A DNA stretch of 21,784 bases from NCBI GenBank assembly GCA_023434145.1, contig JAEYTI010000163.1, positions 1-21,784 of the forward strand. The letters are read 5' to 3'. The position numbers were made by a program, and so were the translations under genes. This DNA is from Chloroflexota bacterium (GTDB lineage Bacteria > Chloroflexota > Anaerolineae > Anaerolineales > Anaerolineaceae). Of this stretch, positions 13,767 through 20,883 are shown one piece after another (position 1 is the stretch's first letter; every line of letters starts with the position of its first letter). The notes under the pieces were generated by a model. That model had not been told where the DNA came from. It saw only the letters and a list, made by a program, of their open reading frames with translations, and did no database searches.

Positions 13767-14402
13767 ATGGAAAGCAATGTTTGGTTTGAGATTATCGGCT
13801 ACGTGGCATCGGTGCTCGTAGCCGTTTCGTTGATGATGCGCTCGGTGCTCAAGCTGCGCGTCATCAACCTGATTGGCTCGCTATTCTTCACCATCTACGG
13901 CCTGGTGATCGGCGCGTACCCGGTAGCGGTGGTGAATTTCATCATCGTGTTGATCAACATCTACTACCTGGGGCAGATGCTCTCGACCAAAGAGTTCTTC
14001 CGCCTGCTGCCAATCCGCCCAGACTCGGAATACTTGCTGGCATTTCTGGACTTCTATCATACGGATATCCAGAAGTTCCTGCCCGGGTTCAGCTACCAGC
14101 CAACTGGGAACGAGATCACCTACTTTATCCTGCGCAATATGATTCCCGCAGGGCTGGTAATCGGCGAGGTGCGCAATGGTGACTGCCTGTTTATCCAGCT
14201 CGACTATGCCATCCCCGGCTACCGCGATTTGAAGATTGGGCGCTTTGTGTTCAAGGAGAACACGCAGGCTTTCCGCGAGCGCGGCATCCGCCGCATATAC
14301 ACGGCAACCGGCTCTCCAGCTCACGCGCACTATTTGGAACAGATGGGCTTCGTCCCCGAGGTGACTCATCAGGGCGAAGCAAAATTCAGGCTGGAAATTT
14401 AA
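13767..14402 (+). CDS. YgjV-like membrane domain fused to GNAT-like domain
   Basis: A 211-residue protein. The first 70 residues hold three hydrophobic helices (about 8-25, 31-46, 48-70: IGYVASVLVAVSLMMRS, LRVINLIGSLFFTIYGLVIG, YPVAVVNFIIVLINIYYL), resembling the YgjV-type inner-membrane family. The cytosolic part (about 80-211) looks like a GNAT fold, with a region around AGLVIGEVRNG and the typical end HYLEQMGFVPEV, although no clear acetyl-CoA loop RxxGxG is seen. AGGGGTG precedes the ATG by 5 nt. The role is unknown; a membrane-tethered acetyltransferase or sensor are possibilities. Confidence 0.7.
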   Translation: MESNVWFEIIGYVASVLVAVSLMMRSVLKLRVINLIGSLFFTIYGLVIGAYPVAVVNFIIVLINIYYLGQMLSTKEFFRLLPIRPDSEYLLAFLDFYHTDIQKFLPGFSYQPTGNEITYFILRNMIPAGLVIGEVRNGDCLFIQLDYAIPGYRDLKIGRFVFKENTQAFRERGIRRIYTATGSPAHAHYLEQMGFVPEVTHQGEAKFRLEI

Positions 14403-14488
14403 ACCGCAGCGGCCTCGCAAGCTCAAGGCGCAAAGGGTAACTTTCTAGAAGGTTTGCGATAGCAACACCTGTTATGATTGGAGGAACC

Positions 14489-15166
14489 GTGGCAAACCAA
14501 ATTCGAGCTGTGCTGGAAATCGGCCCAAAAGGCAAGAAGGTGGTGGCAGTTGCGCCGGACTGGCCCGGACTTGCACGCGGGGCAGCGACTGGAGAGGCAG
14601 CAATCGAACGCCTGCGATCCTATCTTCTCCGTTATGCGCCGGTGGCCAGGCTGGCGGGGATGGAATCCGAATATTCGGGCATGGCTGGCGTTGAGGTAGT
14701 TGAGCAGTATCCAGGCACAAGCTCTACCGACTTTTGGGGCATCTCGTTTGCATTTTCAAGCATCGATCAGATGCCCATGCCGGGCGAAGAACTGGAGCGA
14801 GAACTGACCCTTCTGCGGGCTTGCTGGGCGTTTTTCGATGATGTTCGCTCGCGCGTGTCGGCGGAGATGCGGAAGGGACCGCGCGGCGGGGGGAAAGATC
14901 GGGATCGCATCGTCCGGCATACGTTAGCCTCGGAACTGGACTTCACAAAGAAGGTCGGCGTACTCACGCCTTTGGAAGCGATGCTGACCGAGGAAGGATT
15001 AACTGCGCATCGCGATGCCTATGTCCACGCAATTCGGGAGTTCCATTCTCAAAGCAAAATGGCCCGCAAGTGGCCGCTCCGGTATCTGATCCGGCACACA
15101 GCGTTCCACTTACTTGACCACGCATGGGAAATGGAAGACAAAGATCTGACAGACAAACCTGCGTGA
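14489..15166 (+). CDS. Conserved protein, HicB-like start and DinB-like C-terminus
   Basis: A 225-residue protein. I chose GTG 14489 because GGAGG lies 4 nt upstream, against ATG 14474 with no ribosome site. The first 45 residues (VLEIGPKGKKVVAVAPDWPG, then LARGAATGEAAIERL) resemble a HicB-like antitoxin fold in which a substrate-like sheet precedes a helix. The C-terminal half looks like a DinB-type helical bundle: H203, H207 and H211 and the sequence AWEMEDK (212-218) are spaced like DinB metal ligands. I know similar proteins only as uncharacterised. It begins 86 nt after the previous gene and 40 nt before the next, so it is probably co-transcribed. Confidence 0.6.
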   Translation: MANQIRAVLEIGPKGKKVVAVAPDWPGLARGAATGEAAIERLRSYLLRYAPVARLAGMESEYSGMAGVEVVEQYPGTSSTDFWGISFAFSSIDQMPMPGEELERELTLLRACWAFFDDVRSRVSAEMRKGPRGGGKDRDRIVRHTLASELDFTKKVGVLTPLEAMLTEEGLTAHRDAYVHAIREFHSQSKMARKWPLRYLIRHTAFHLLDHAWEMEDKDLTDKPA

Positions 15167-15206
15167 GTATGTGAGGTATCAAGAGCCAAATCTTTCAGGA
15201 GGGTTT

Positions 15207-15755
15207 ATGTTTGAAGATATGCAATGGTTCAACGACCCCGCCGCGTTTGAGATCCGCGACGGGCTGCTGGAGGTAAAAACCGCCTCCAAGAGCGATTTCT
15301 GGCGCAGGACCCACTATGGTTTCACCCGCGACAGCGGTCATTTCTTCTTCCAAAAAGTCCAGGGTGACTTTGTGGCCGAGATCCGCGTGAACGGGCAGTA
15401 CGAAGCCCTGTACGACCAGGCCGGACTGATGCTGCGCGTTGATGAAGAAAATTGGATCAAGACCGGCATCGAGTTCTTCGATGGGCTACAGCACGCTTCT
15501 GCGGTCGTCACGCGCGAGTTTTCGGATTGGTCCGTAGCTCCGTTGGAAGGCTTCCCGGCCAGCCTGTGGCTGCGAGTCGTCCGCAAGGCCGAGGCAGTGG
15601 AGATTTTCTATTCGGTCGATGGGCAGGAGTTCCGCCTGCTGCGGGTGGCCTATCTCGTCCCCGCCGCGGTGACTCAGGTCGGCCCCATGTGCGCCTCACC
15701 CGATGGCCCCGGCTTCACCGTCACCTTCCAAGATTTCAAAATCACCCCAGCATAG
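15207..15755 (+). CDS. DUF1349 (YesU-like) concanavalin-fold protein
   Basis: A 182-residue cytosolic protein of the DUF1349 family (YesU-like), a jelly-roll fold related to carbohydrate-binding domains. Supporting sequence: DFWRRTHYGF near the start, QAGLMLRVDEENWIKTGIEF in the middle and the end FTVTFQDFKITPA. No signal peptide. The start ATG 15207 follows AGGAGGG by about 4 nt; an in-frame ATG at 15171 has none. The next gene begins 13 nt after the stop. Function in the cell is unknown; the neighbouring nucleoside hydrolase makes a role in nucleoside or sugar metabolism possible. Confidence 0.8.
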   Translation: MFEDMQWFNDPAAFEIRDGLLEVKTASKSDFWRRTHYGFTRDSGHFFFQKVQGDFVAEIRVNGQYEALYDQAGLMLRVDEENWIKTGIEFFDGLQHASAVVTREFSDWSVAPLEGFPASLWLRVVRKAEAVEIFYSVDGQEFRLLRVAYLVPAAVTQVGPMCASPDGPGFTVTFQDFKITPA

Positions 15756-15768
15756 AATGGAAACCAGA

Positions 15769-16707
15769 ATGGCAAACTTCCCCACCCTCTCCGCGGACCT
15801 GTACGCAAAGCGCCTGGCCCACCCCACCGGCAGAGTCCGCATGGTGCTGGATACCGACACCTACAACGAGATCGATGACCAGTTTGCTCTGGTCTACGCC
15901 TTGCTCTCGCCAGAAAAGCTGTCGGTCGAGGCGATCTACGCCGCGCCGTTCCACAACAACCGCTCCACCGGCCCCGCGGACGGCATGGAGAAGAGTTACG
16001 AGGAGATCCTGCGCCTGCTGGAGCGCATCCACATGCCCAGCGAGGGCTTTGTCTACCGTGGATCGACCGAATACCTGACCCGCGCGGGCAAACCGGTTGA
16101 GTCGGCGGCGGCGCGTGATCTGACCTCGCGCGCCCTGGCTGCCCCGGATGATGATCCGCTGTACGTGGTGGCAATTGGGGCGATTACGAACGTGGCCTCG
16201 GCCTTGCTCATGGCCCCCGAGATCGCACGGAAGATCGTGGTCGTTTGGTTGGGCGGGCAGCCGCATCACCTGCCCTTTACCAACGAGTTCAACTTCTCGC
16301 AGGATCCGGTTGCCAGCAAACTGCTATTCGACTGCGGTATGCCCTTCGTGCAGATCCCCTGTCAGCAGGTGGCATCGCATCTGCTCACCACCAAAGCGGA
16401 ACTGGCAGAGACCATTGCCGGACGCAATCCGATCTGCGACTTTCTCTACGACCGCTTCTGCGAGTACAGCAGCGATCACTTTGCATGGGCCAAGGAGATC
16501 TGGGACGTTTCAGCGGTGGCCTGGCTGCTCAACGAAGCGTGGGTGCCGAGCTACGTCGTCCCATCACCCCTGCTGGTAGAAGACGATCAAGATGACCTTA
16601 CCTGGCGCCCCGCGACCGTTGACCGTCACCCCATCCGTGCGGCGTGGGTATGCAAGCGCAACCCCATCTTTAAAGATCTGTTCACGAAACTGCAAAACGC
16701 GAAGTAA
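15769..16707 (+). CDS. Nucleoside hydrolase family protein (variant DTDxxxEIDD motif)
   Basis: A 312-residue member of the inosine/uridine nucleoside hydrolase superfamily, which cleaves the N-glycosidic bond to ribose and a base. The calcium-binding motif reads DTDTYNEIDDQFA (D28, D30, D36, D37), two residues longer than the usual DTDPGxDD, and EFNFSQDPVA later supplies the usual EFN and aspartate. This variant defines a separate subgroup with no assigned substrate that I can name. ATG 15769 (MANFPTLSA) is chosen; ATG 15757 is in frame and gives four extra residues. No strong ribosome site is visible. It sits 13 nt after the DUF1349 gene, so the two probably share a transcript. Confidence 0.82.
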   Translation: MANFPTLSADLYAKRLAHPTGRVRMVLDTDTYNEIDDQFALVYALLSPEKLSVEAIYAAPFHNNRSTGPADGMEKSYEEILRLLERIHMPSEGFVYRGSTEYLTRAGKPVESAAARDLTSRALAAPDDDPLYVVAIGAITNVASALLMAPEIARKIVVVWLGGQPHHLPFTNEFNFSQDPVASKLLFDCGMPFVQIPCQQVASHLLTTKAELAETIAGRNPICDFLYDRFCEYSSDHFAWAKEIWDVSAVAWLLNEAWVPSYVVPSPLLVEDDQDDLTWRPATVDRHPIRAAWVCKRNPIFKDLFTKLQNAK

Positions 16708-16716
16708 AGGAGTGTT

Positions 16717-17712
16717 ATGAAAGTCCTCTTTATCGGCGGAACTGGCATTATCAGCTCAGCATGCGCCCAACTTGCCGTGGAGCGCGGAATCGAACTATAC
16801 CTGCTCAACCGTGGCAAGAACAATACGCGCCCGGCCCCCGAAGGCACAACAACCCTTCAAGGCGACATCCGCGACCCGCAGTCGGCGCGCCAAGCACTGA
16901 AGGGCATGGAGTTCGATGCAGTTGTTAACTGGATTGCCTTCACAACCGATCACATCCACACCGATCTGAACCTGTTCCGCGGGCGCACCGGGCAGTACGT
17001 CTTCATCAGTTCGGCCTCCGCCTACCAGACTCCGCCCGCGCACCTGCCTGTAACCGAATCGACCCTGCTGGATAACCCCCACTGGCAGTACTCGCGCAAC
17101 AAGATCGCCTGCGAAGAAATGCTGGTGCACGCCTACCGCGAGGAGAAGTTCCCCTACACCATCGTGCGCCCTTCACACACCTACGATAAGACTCTGATGC
17201 CCTTCGAGGGCGGCTACACGGTGATCAACCGCATGCGGCAGGGCAAAAAGGTCATCGTCCACGGCGACGGCTCCTCGCTCTGGGTGATGACTCACCACAA
17301 GGACTTTGCCAAAGGTTTCGTGCCGCTGTTGGGGCATTCCGGCGCGATCGGTGACAGCTTCCACATCACCTCCGACGAGCTGCTGACGTGGGACGGCATC
17401 CATCACATCATGGCGCGCGCCGCCGGTACTGAGGCGAAGATCGTCCATATCCCCTCGGACTTCATCGCCGCGCACGATGCGGAATGGGGCGACAGCCTGT
17501 TGGGCGACAAGACTCATAGCATGATCTTCGATAATTCCAAGATCAAGCGCATCGTCCCAGGCTTCCGCGCGGAGATTCCTTTCTCGCGCGGCGCGGAGGA
17601 GATCATGGCGTGGTACGACGCCGATCCTACTCGCCAGAAGGTCGATGAAAAGCTCGACAAGCTGATGGACGAGATGATCGCGAAGTACGAGGCCATCGTA
17701 CCCAAGGGATAA
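16717..17712 (+). CDS. Extended SDR, NAD-dependent epimerase/dehydratase-like
   Basis: A 331-residue extended short-chain dehydrogenase/reductase. The N-terminal cofactor motif is FIGGTGIIS (5-13), a variant of GGTGFIG, followed by LNRGK (34-38), which favours NADP. SSASAY lies at about 97-102 and the catalytic pair Y125 and K129 (YSRNK) is present. The C-terminal substrate region (VHGDGSSLWVMTHHKDFAKG) is typical of nucleoside-sugar type members. AAAGGAG precedes ATG 16717. It follows the nucleoside hydrolase by 9 nt and overlaps no gene. The small membrane-protein gene starts one base after its stop, so they form an operon. Substrate is unknown; a sugar derivative is likely. Confidence 0.85.
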   Translation: MKVLFIGGTGIISSACAQLAVERGIELYLLNRGKNNTRPAPEGTTTLQGDIRDPQSARQALKGMEFDAVVNWIAFTTDHIHTDLNLFRGRTGQYVFISSASAYQTPPAHLPVTESTLLDNPHWQYSRNKIACEEMLVHAYREEKFPYTIVRPSHTYDKTLMPFEGGYTVINRMRQGKKVIVHGDGSSLWVMTHHKDFAKGFVPLLGHSGAIGDSFHITSDELLTWDGIHHIMARAAGTEAKIVHIPSDFIAAHDAEWGDSLLGDKTHSMIFDNSKIKRIVPGFRAEIPFSRGAEEIMAWYDADPTRQKVDEKLDKLMDEMIAKYEAIVPKG

Positions 17713-17713
17713 T

Positions 17714-18367
17714 ATGGGCCAGGAAGAACTTCACGGCGCTGCCCAGTCTCGACGGATTGAAGCGCTAGAGCGTCAGGTTGCCGACCTGCGCGCCGAAGTG
17801 GCAGCCATCCGCAAGGCAGATGGGACGCACTTCGGGGCGCAGGCAGCAGCATTACTGAGCAACCTGGCTGGTCATCCGCTGTTTGTGCTGGCGGTATCGC
17901 TGGGCGCGGGGCTGGCCTTTGCCGCGCTGGTCATCCTCGATCGCGAACTGACCGGGGGATCAGACCGGCACACCTTCTATCTCATCTACATGGTGCCAAT
18001 TGCCGTTCCCTTCACCGCATTCCTGCTCGACCGGGCAAGGGCATGGCTGTTCGGTCCGCAAGCTCCCTGGCAAACCTACCTCCCGCTGGCAGTAGATTTG
18101 CCCGTGGTGGTGCTAGGCGCTGCGCGCGCGCTGATCAATGTGCCGTTCATCTCTGGACATGCGCTTTTCCTCGCGTATGCCCTGCTGACCATGCGCTCGC
18201 GCACCGGGCGGGTCCTCGCCATGATTGTGCTGGCAGAAGTGATCTACTTAAAAATCTTTGTCTGGAATGATACAACGCTGTACGGAGGCGTACTTGTCGC
18301 GACCGTGGCAGCTTTGTTGTTCCATTTTCTTAACCGGCGAAATCTCGCACACCGCCTCACGCACTAA
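17714..18367 (+). CDS. Small multi-span membrane protein with coiled-coil start
   Basis: A 217-residue protein of unknown function. The first 35 residues form a short, charged helix with coiled-coil character (RRIEALERQVADLRAEVAAI). Hydrophobic segments follow near residues 55-75, 90-110, 120-140, 150-175 and 185-205, giving about five spans. It starts one nucleotide after the SDR stop codon, so translation is probably coupled. I recognise no family; transport or sensing cannot be told apart here. A 24-bp perfect hairpin begins 19 nt downstream. Confidence 0.7.
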   Translation: MGQEELHGAAQSRRIEALERQVADLRAEVAAIRKADGTHFGAQAAALLSNLAGHPLFVLAVSLGAGLAFAALVILDRELTGGSDRHTFYLIYMVPIAVPFTAFLLDRARAWLFGPQAPWQTYLPLAVDLPVVVLGAARALINVPFISGHALFLAYALLTMRSRTGRVLAMIVLAEVIYLKIFVWNDTTLYGGVLVATVAALLFHFLNRRNLAHRLTH

Positions 18368-18386
18368 TCGCCCAAAGGGATCACGC

Positions 18387-18447
18387 AAAAGTTGTCAGGT
18401 TGTGGAGGGATATGCGCAGCACATCCCTCCACAACCTGACAACTTTT
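18387..18447. repeat. 24-bp perfect hairpin ending the operon
   Basis: Arms 18387-18410 and 18424-18447 pair perfectly, with further pairing inside after one mismatch. It begins 19 nt after the membrane-protein stop and ends in TTTTT, so it may work as an intrinsic terminator on the plus strand. Confidence 0.92.
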
Positions 18448-18473
18448 TCCCACACCCTCGCCCGAAGTTGCGA

Positions 18474-18502
18474 TTGAAATAAAGATATTTCGGATGTATA
18501 TT
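18474..18502 (+). promoter_or_regulatory. Promoter upstream of the ferritin-like gene
   Basis: TTGAAA at 18474-18479 and TATATT at 18497-18502, 17-nt spacer, TG adjacent to the -10. It fits the ferritin-like gene beginning at 18556. A TTGACA at 18510-18515 has no matching -10. Confidence 0.65.
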
Positions 18503-18555
18503 GTTCTCATTGACAATTACAACCGGGTATTGATGCGTTTATAGGAGGGAGTGCG

Positions 18556-19884
18556 ATGGAAGAAAAGTTCCCCGGGCACGCGTATGCCGGTATCACCGAT
18601 GTGACCCGCCTGGGCGTGGGGGTGGAGGCAAACGCGGTCATTCTGCACCGCTTTGCCTACCTGGAGCGGCAGATGCTGCACCTGATGGCGGGCAGCCTGA
18701 TCCACGTGCCGGAATGGGAGGTCAAGTTCCTGCTGGGGCGGCACCTGTACGAAGACGCCGAGCACCACAACCTGCTGCGCAAGCGCATCGGCGAGCTGCG
18801 GCGCTCGGAACGCTCGGTAGACCACGCGCCTGACCCGGCCCTGGAAGCGCTGATCGACGAGTTCGCCCACTCGGGAGATACGATCGAGCTTTTGGCAGGG
18901 CTGTATGGAGCAATCAAACCGGCGCTGGTGGCTTCAATGCGCGCGCACCTGGAGAAGATCAACCCGCTGGTGGATTACAACACCGGGCGCGTGCTGCGGC
19001 TGATTCTGCTGGAAGAGGAAGAGCAAGTGCTGGTCGGGCAGCAATTCCTCGAATCGCTGCTGACCGATGACGCAGAGCGCGAAAAAGCAGCCGTGTGGCA
19101 GAACCATCTTTTGGCGTACCTTGCCGCGGCAGGGGGCGTGGATGGAACCATGGAGCGCACTTCCAATCTCCCCGCTCCGCACAGCGATGGGCAGCCCCAC
19201 CGGCTCCCGCTTGATTCCAGGCGCGACGAGCGCTTTCAGGTCACCATTCCCAAGAACCCTGCCACTCACGTAGAAGAAACCGGCGACCGCACCCGCGAAG
19301 GGTTGGAGCAGATGATGTGGGTGCGTTTCAACGAGCTATCACCGGCGGAGACAGTAGGTGCAATCATTTACCTGGAGCAGGGCAAACCGTGGGATTTCTA
19401 CTACGATCTGGCCCGACACTGCTGGGATGAAGTGCGGCACGCTGCTTTCGGTCAGGCCGCGCTGGAGGCCGAGGGCATCTCCATCACCCGCAACCCCAAC
19501 TGGATCGGTTTTGCCGAGATGGCGCTCTCTTCTATGGACCCAATTGACGCTTACACCCATCTGACGGTTGCGATTGAACAGGCAGCGATGAAGTATCCAC
19601 CCGGCAAGCGCCAGGAATACGAGTTCTGCCGTGACGTGGCGAAACACAAGCTTATGGCGCTGTTCCAGGATTACGATTGGGCCGACGAAGTGGTGCATTC
19701 GCACTTTGGGCAGGAGTGGGTGATCAAGAACGTCTATCACGGAGACCGGAAGGCTGCCATCGCCGCAGGGCAGGCAACCGTAGACCGCCGGGCAGCGTTC
19801 TTCTCCAAATTCATCAACGATGACGTAGGCCTGGACCCGATCTCTTTAAAATCAAAAGAGAAAGGCAGCGCCGCCGGGTATTGA
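18556..19884 (+). CDS. Two-domain ferritin-like (putative diiron) protein
   Basis: A 442-residue protein with two ferritin-like helical regions. The first (about 20-190) has LERQ (E37), YEDAEHH (E66, E69, H70) and LLEEEEQ; the second (about 255-430) has LSPAETV, WDEVRH (E292, H295) and AIEQAAMKY. Glu/His pairs of the ExxH type are the iron ligands of ferritin-like diiron proteins. A proline- and charge-rich linker (about 195-250) joins the halves. It could be an oxidase, hydroxylase or iron-handling protein. AGGAGGGAG lies just before ATG 18556. It has its own promoter and a terminator, so it appears monocistronic. No signal peptide. Active-site completeness of the first domain is uncertain. 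Confidence 0.75.
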   Translation: MEEKFPGHAYAGITDVTRLGVGVEANAVILHRFAYLERQMLHLMAGSLIHVPEWEVKFLLGRHLYEDAEHHNLLRKRIGELRRSERSVDHAPDPALEALIDEFAHSGDTIELLAGLYGAIKPALVASMRAHLEKINPLVDYNTGRVLRLILLEEEEQVLVGQQFLESLLTDDAEREKAAVWQNHLLAYLAAAGGVDGTMERTSNLPAPHSDGQPHRLPLDSRRDERFQVTIPKNPATHVEETGDRTREGLEQMMWVRFNELSPAETVGAIIYLEQGKPWDFYYDLARHCWDEVRHAAFGQAALEAEGISITRNPNWIGFAEMALSSMDPIDAYTHLTVAIEQAAMKYPPGKRQEYEFCRDVAKHKLMALFQDYDWADEVVHSHFGQEWVIKNVYHGDRKAAIAAGQATVDRRAAFFSKFINDDVGLDPISLKSKEKGSAAGY

Positions 19885-19891
19885 AGTTATA

Positions 19892-19923
19892 ATGGAGTTC
19901 GCTGAACTCCATGAAATTTTTTT
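19892..19923 (+). terminator. Intrinsic terminator after the ferritin-like gene
   Basis: ATGGAGTTC (19892-19900) pairs with GAACTCCAT (19904-19912), 3-nt loop, followed by GAAA and a run of seven T (19917-19923). It lies 7 nt after the stop codon. A TATAAT-like word overlaps it (19888-19893). Confidence 0.75.
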
Positions 19924-19947
19924 GAAATTACAGAAGGAGCGTGCTCT

Positions 19948-20784
19948 GTGAATGAATTTCCCCGGACGATGGTTGGCGGTGTCAGCCTGCCGCGCTTAAT
20001 TGCGGGATCAAACTGGTTCCTGGGATATTCCCACACCAGCCTCGCCAAAGATCGCTTTATCAAGGAACTGCAAACCCGCGAACGGATCGCGAACGTCCTT
20101 TCCGTTTTCCTGGAGAACGGGGTGGATGCCGTGATGGCGCCGCCCTCCGATCTGCTGGAACAGGCGATTCAGGATGCCGAAGACCGAACCGGGCAGGCGA
20201 TGATTCGCATCCTCACGCCCATCTTCAATATCACCGAAGATGGTGAGCCGGGCCGCGAGCCGGAAACGATGATGGATTACTGCAAGAAGCTGAACGCCAC
20301 CTTCTGCATGCCGCATCAGGCCGTTACCGACGCCCTGCTCGACCGGATGACCGGCACCATTCGCGATCTGGACAAATATACCGCCATGATCCGCGAGCGC
20401 GGCATGGTGCCCGGGCTCTCCACGCACATGCCTGAGTCGGTGGTCTACGCCGACCGCCAGGAGGCGGACGTGGAAACCTATATTCAGATCTACAACGCTG
20501 CCGGGTTCCTCATGCAGGTGGAAGCCGACTGGGTGCAGCGCATTATCGCCAATGCGCACAAACCGGTGATGACGATCAAGCCGCTAGCGGCTGGGAGACT
20601 GCTGCCCATCGTCGGCATGTCCTTCGCGTGGAGCACCATCCGCCCGCAGGATATGGTAACCATCGGCTGCACCACTGGCGATGAAGCGCGCGAGATCATC
20701 GACCTTTCGCTCAAGCTGCTCAGTCACGAGATGCCAGACGTCGAGCTCCAGCGCACACGCAGCAAGAACTCGCTGGTTTATTAA
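19948..20784 (+). CDS. Conserved protein of unknown function, possible TIM barrel
   Basis: A 278-residue soluble protein. It opens with TMVGGVSLPRLIAGSNWFLG, followed by SHTSLAKDRFIKE, then alternates predicted strands and helices: VDAVMAPPSDL, AMIRILTPIFN, MVPGLSTHMPESVVYADRQ, FLMQVEADWVQRIIA, KPVMTIKPLAAGRLLP, DMVTIGCTTGDEAREIIDLS. The alternation and strand-ending acidic or polar residues look like a TIM barrel. I know similar sequences only as uncharacterised proteins and do not assign a reaction. The start is GTG 19948, with GAAGGAG 8 nt upstream; no in-frame ATG fits. It is followed by a 23-bp hairpin. Confidence 0.65.
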   Translation: MNEFPRTMVGGVSLPRLIAGSNWFLGYSHTSLAKDRFIKELQTRERIANVLSVFLENGVDAVMAPPSDLLEQAIQDAEDRTGQAMIRILTPIFNITEDGEPGREPETMMDYCKKLNATFCMPHQAVTDALLDRMTGTIRDLDKYTAMIRERGMVPGLSTHMPESVVYADRQEADVETYIQIYNAAGFLMQVEADWVQRIIANAHKPVMTIKPLAAGRLLPIVGMSFAWSTIRPQDMVTIGCTTGDEAREIIDLSLKLLSHEMPDVELQRTRSKNSLVY

Positions 20785-20791
20785 ATCTGTT

Positions 20792-20840
20792 GTACATTTC
20801 GTTTACGTTGTGCGTTACGCACAACGTAAACGAAATGTAC
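20792..20840. repeat. 23-bp perfect hairpin
   Basis: Arms 20792-20814 and 20818-20840 pair perfectly around TTA; in solution the loop would open to five bases. It begins 7 nt after the preceding stop codon and has no T-tract. An extended -10 follows 12 nt later. Confidence 0.93.
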
Positions 20841-20852
20841 CATTACCTCAGG

Positions 20853-20861
20853 TGTTATAAT
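20853..20861 (+). promoter_or_regulatory. Extended -10 promoter, TGTTATAAT
   Basis: TGnTATAAT is a perfect extended -10. It lies 23 nt before the membrane-protein start and has no clear -35, which extended -10 promoters do not need. The upstream hairpin occupies the -35 area. Confidence 0.7.
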
Positions 20862-20883
20862 GCCTGCTACATTCACGTAATGA

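Noticed and set aside
18510..18515. TTGACA as a -35 for the ferritin-like gene
   Set aside because: No acceptable -10 lies 15-19 nt downstream; the TTGAAA/TATATT pair just upstream is better.
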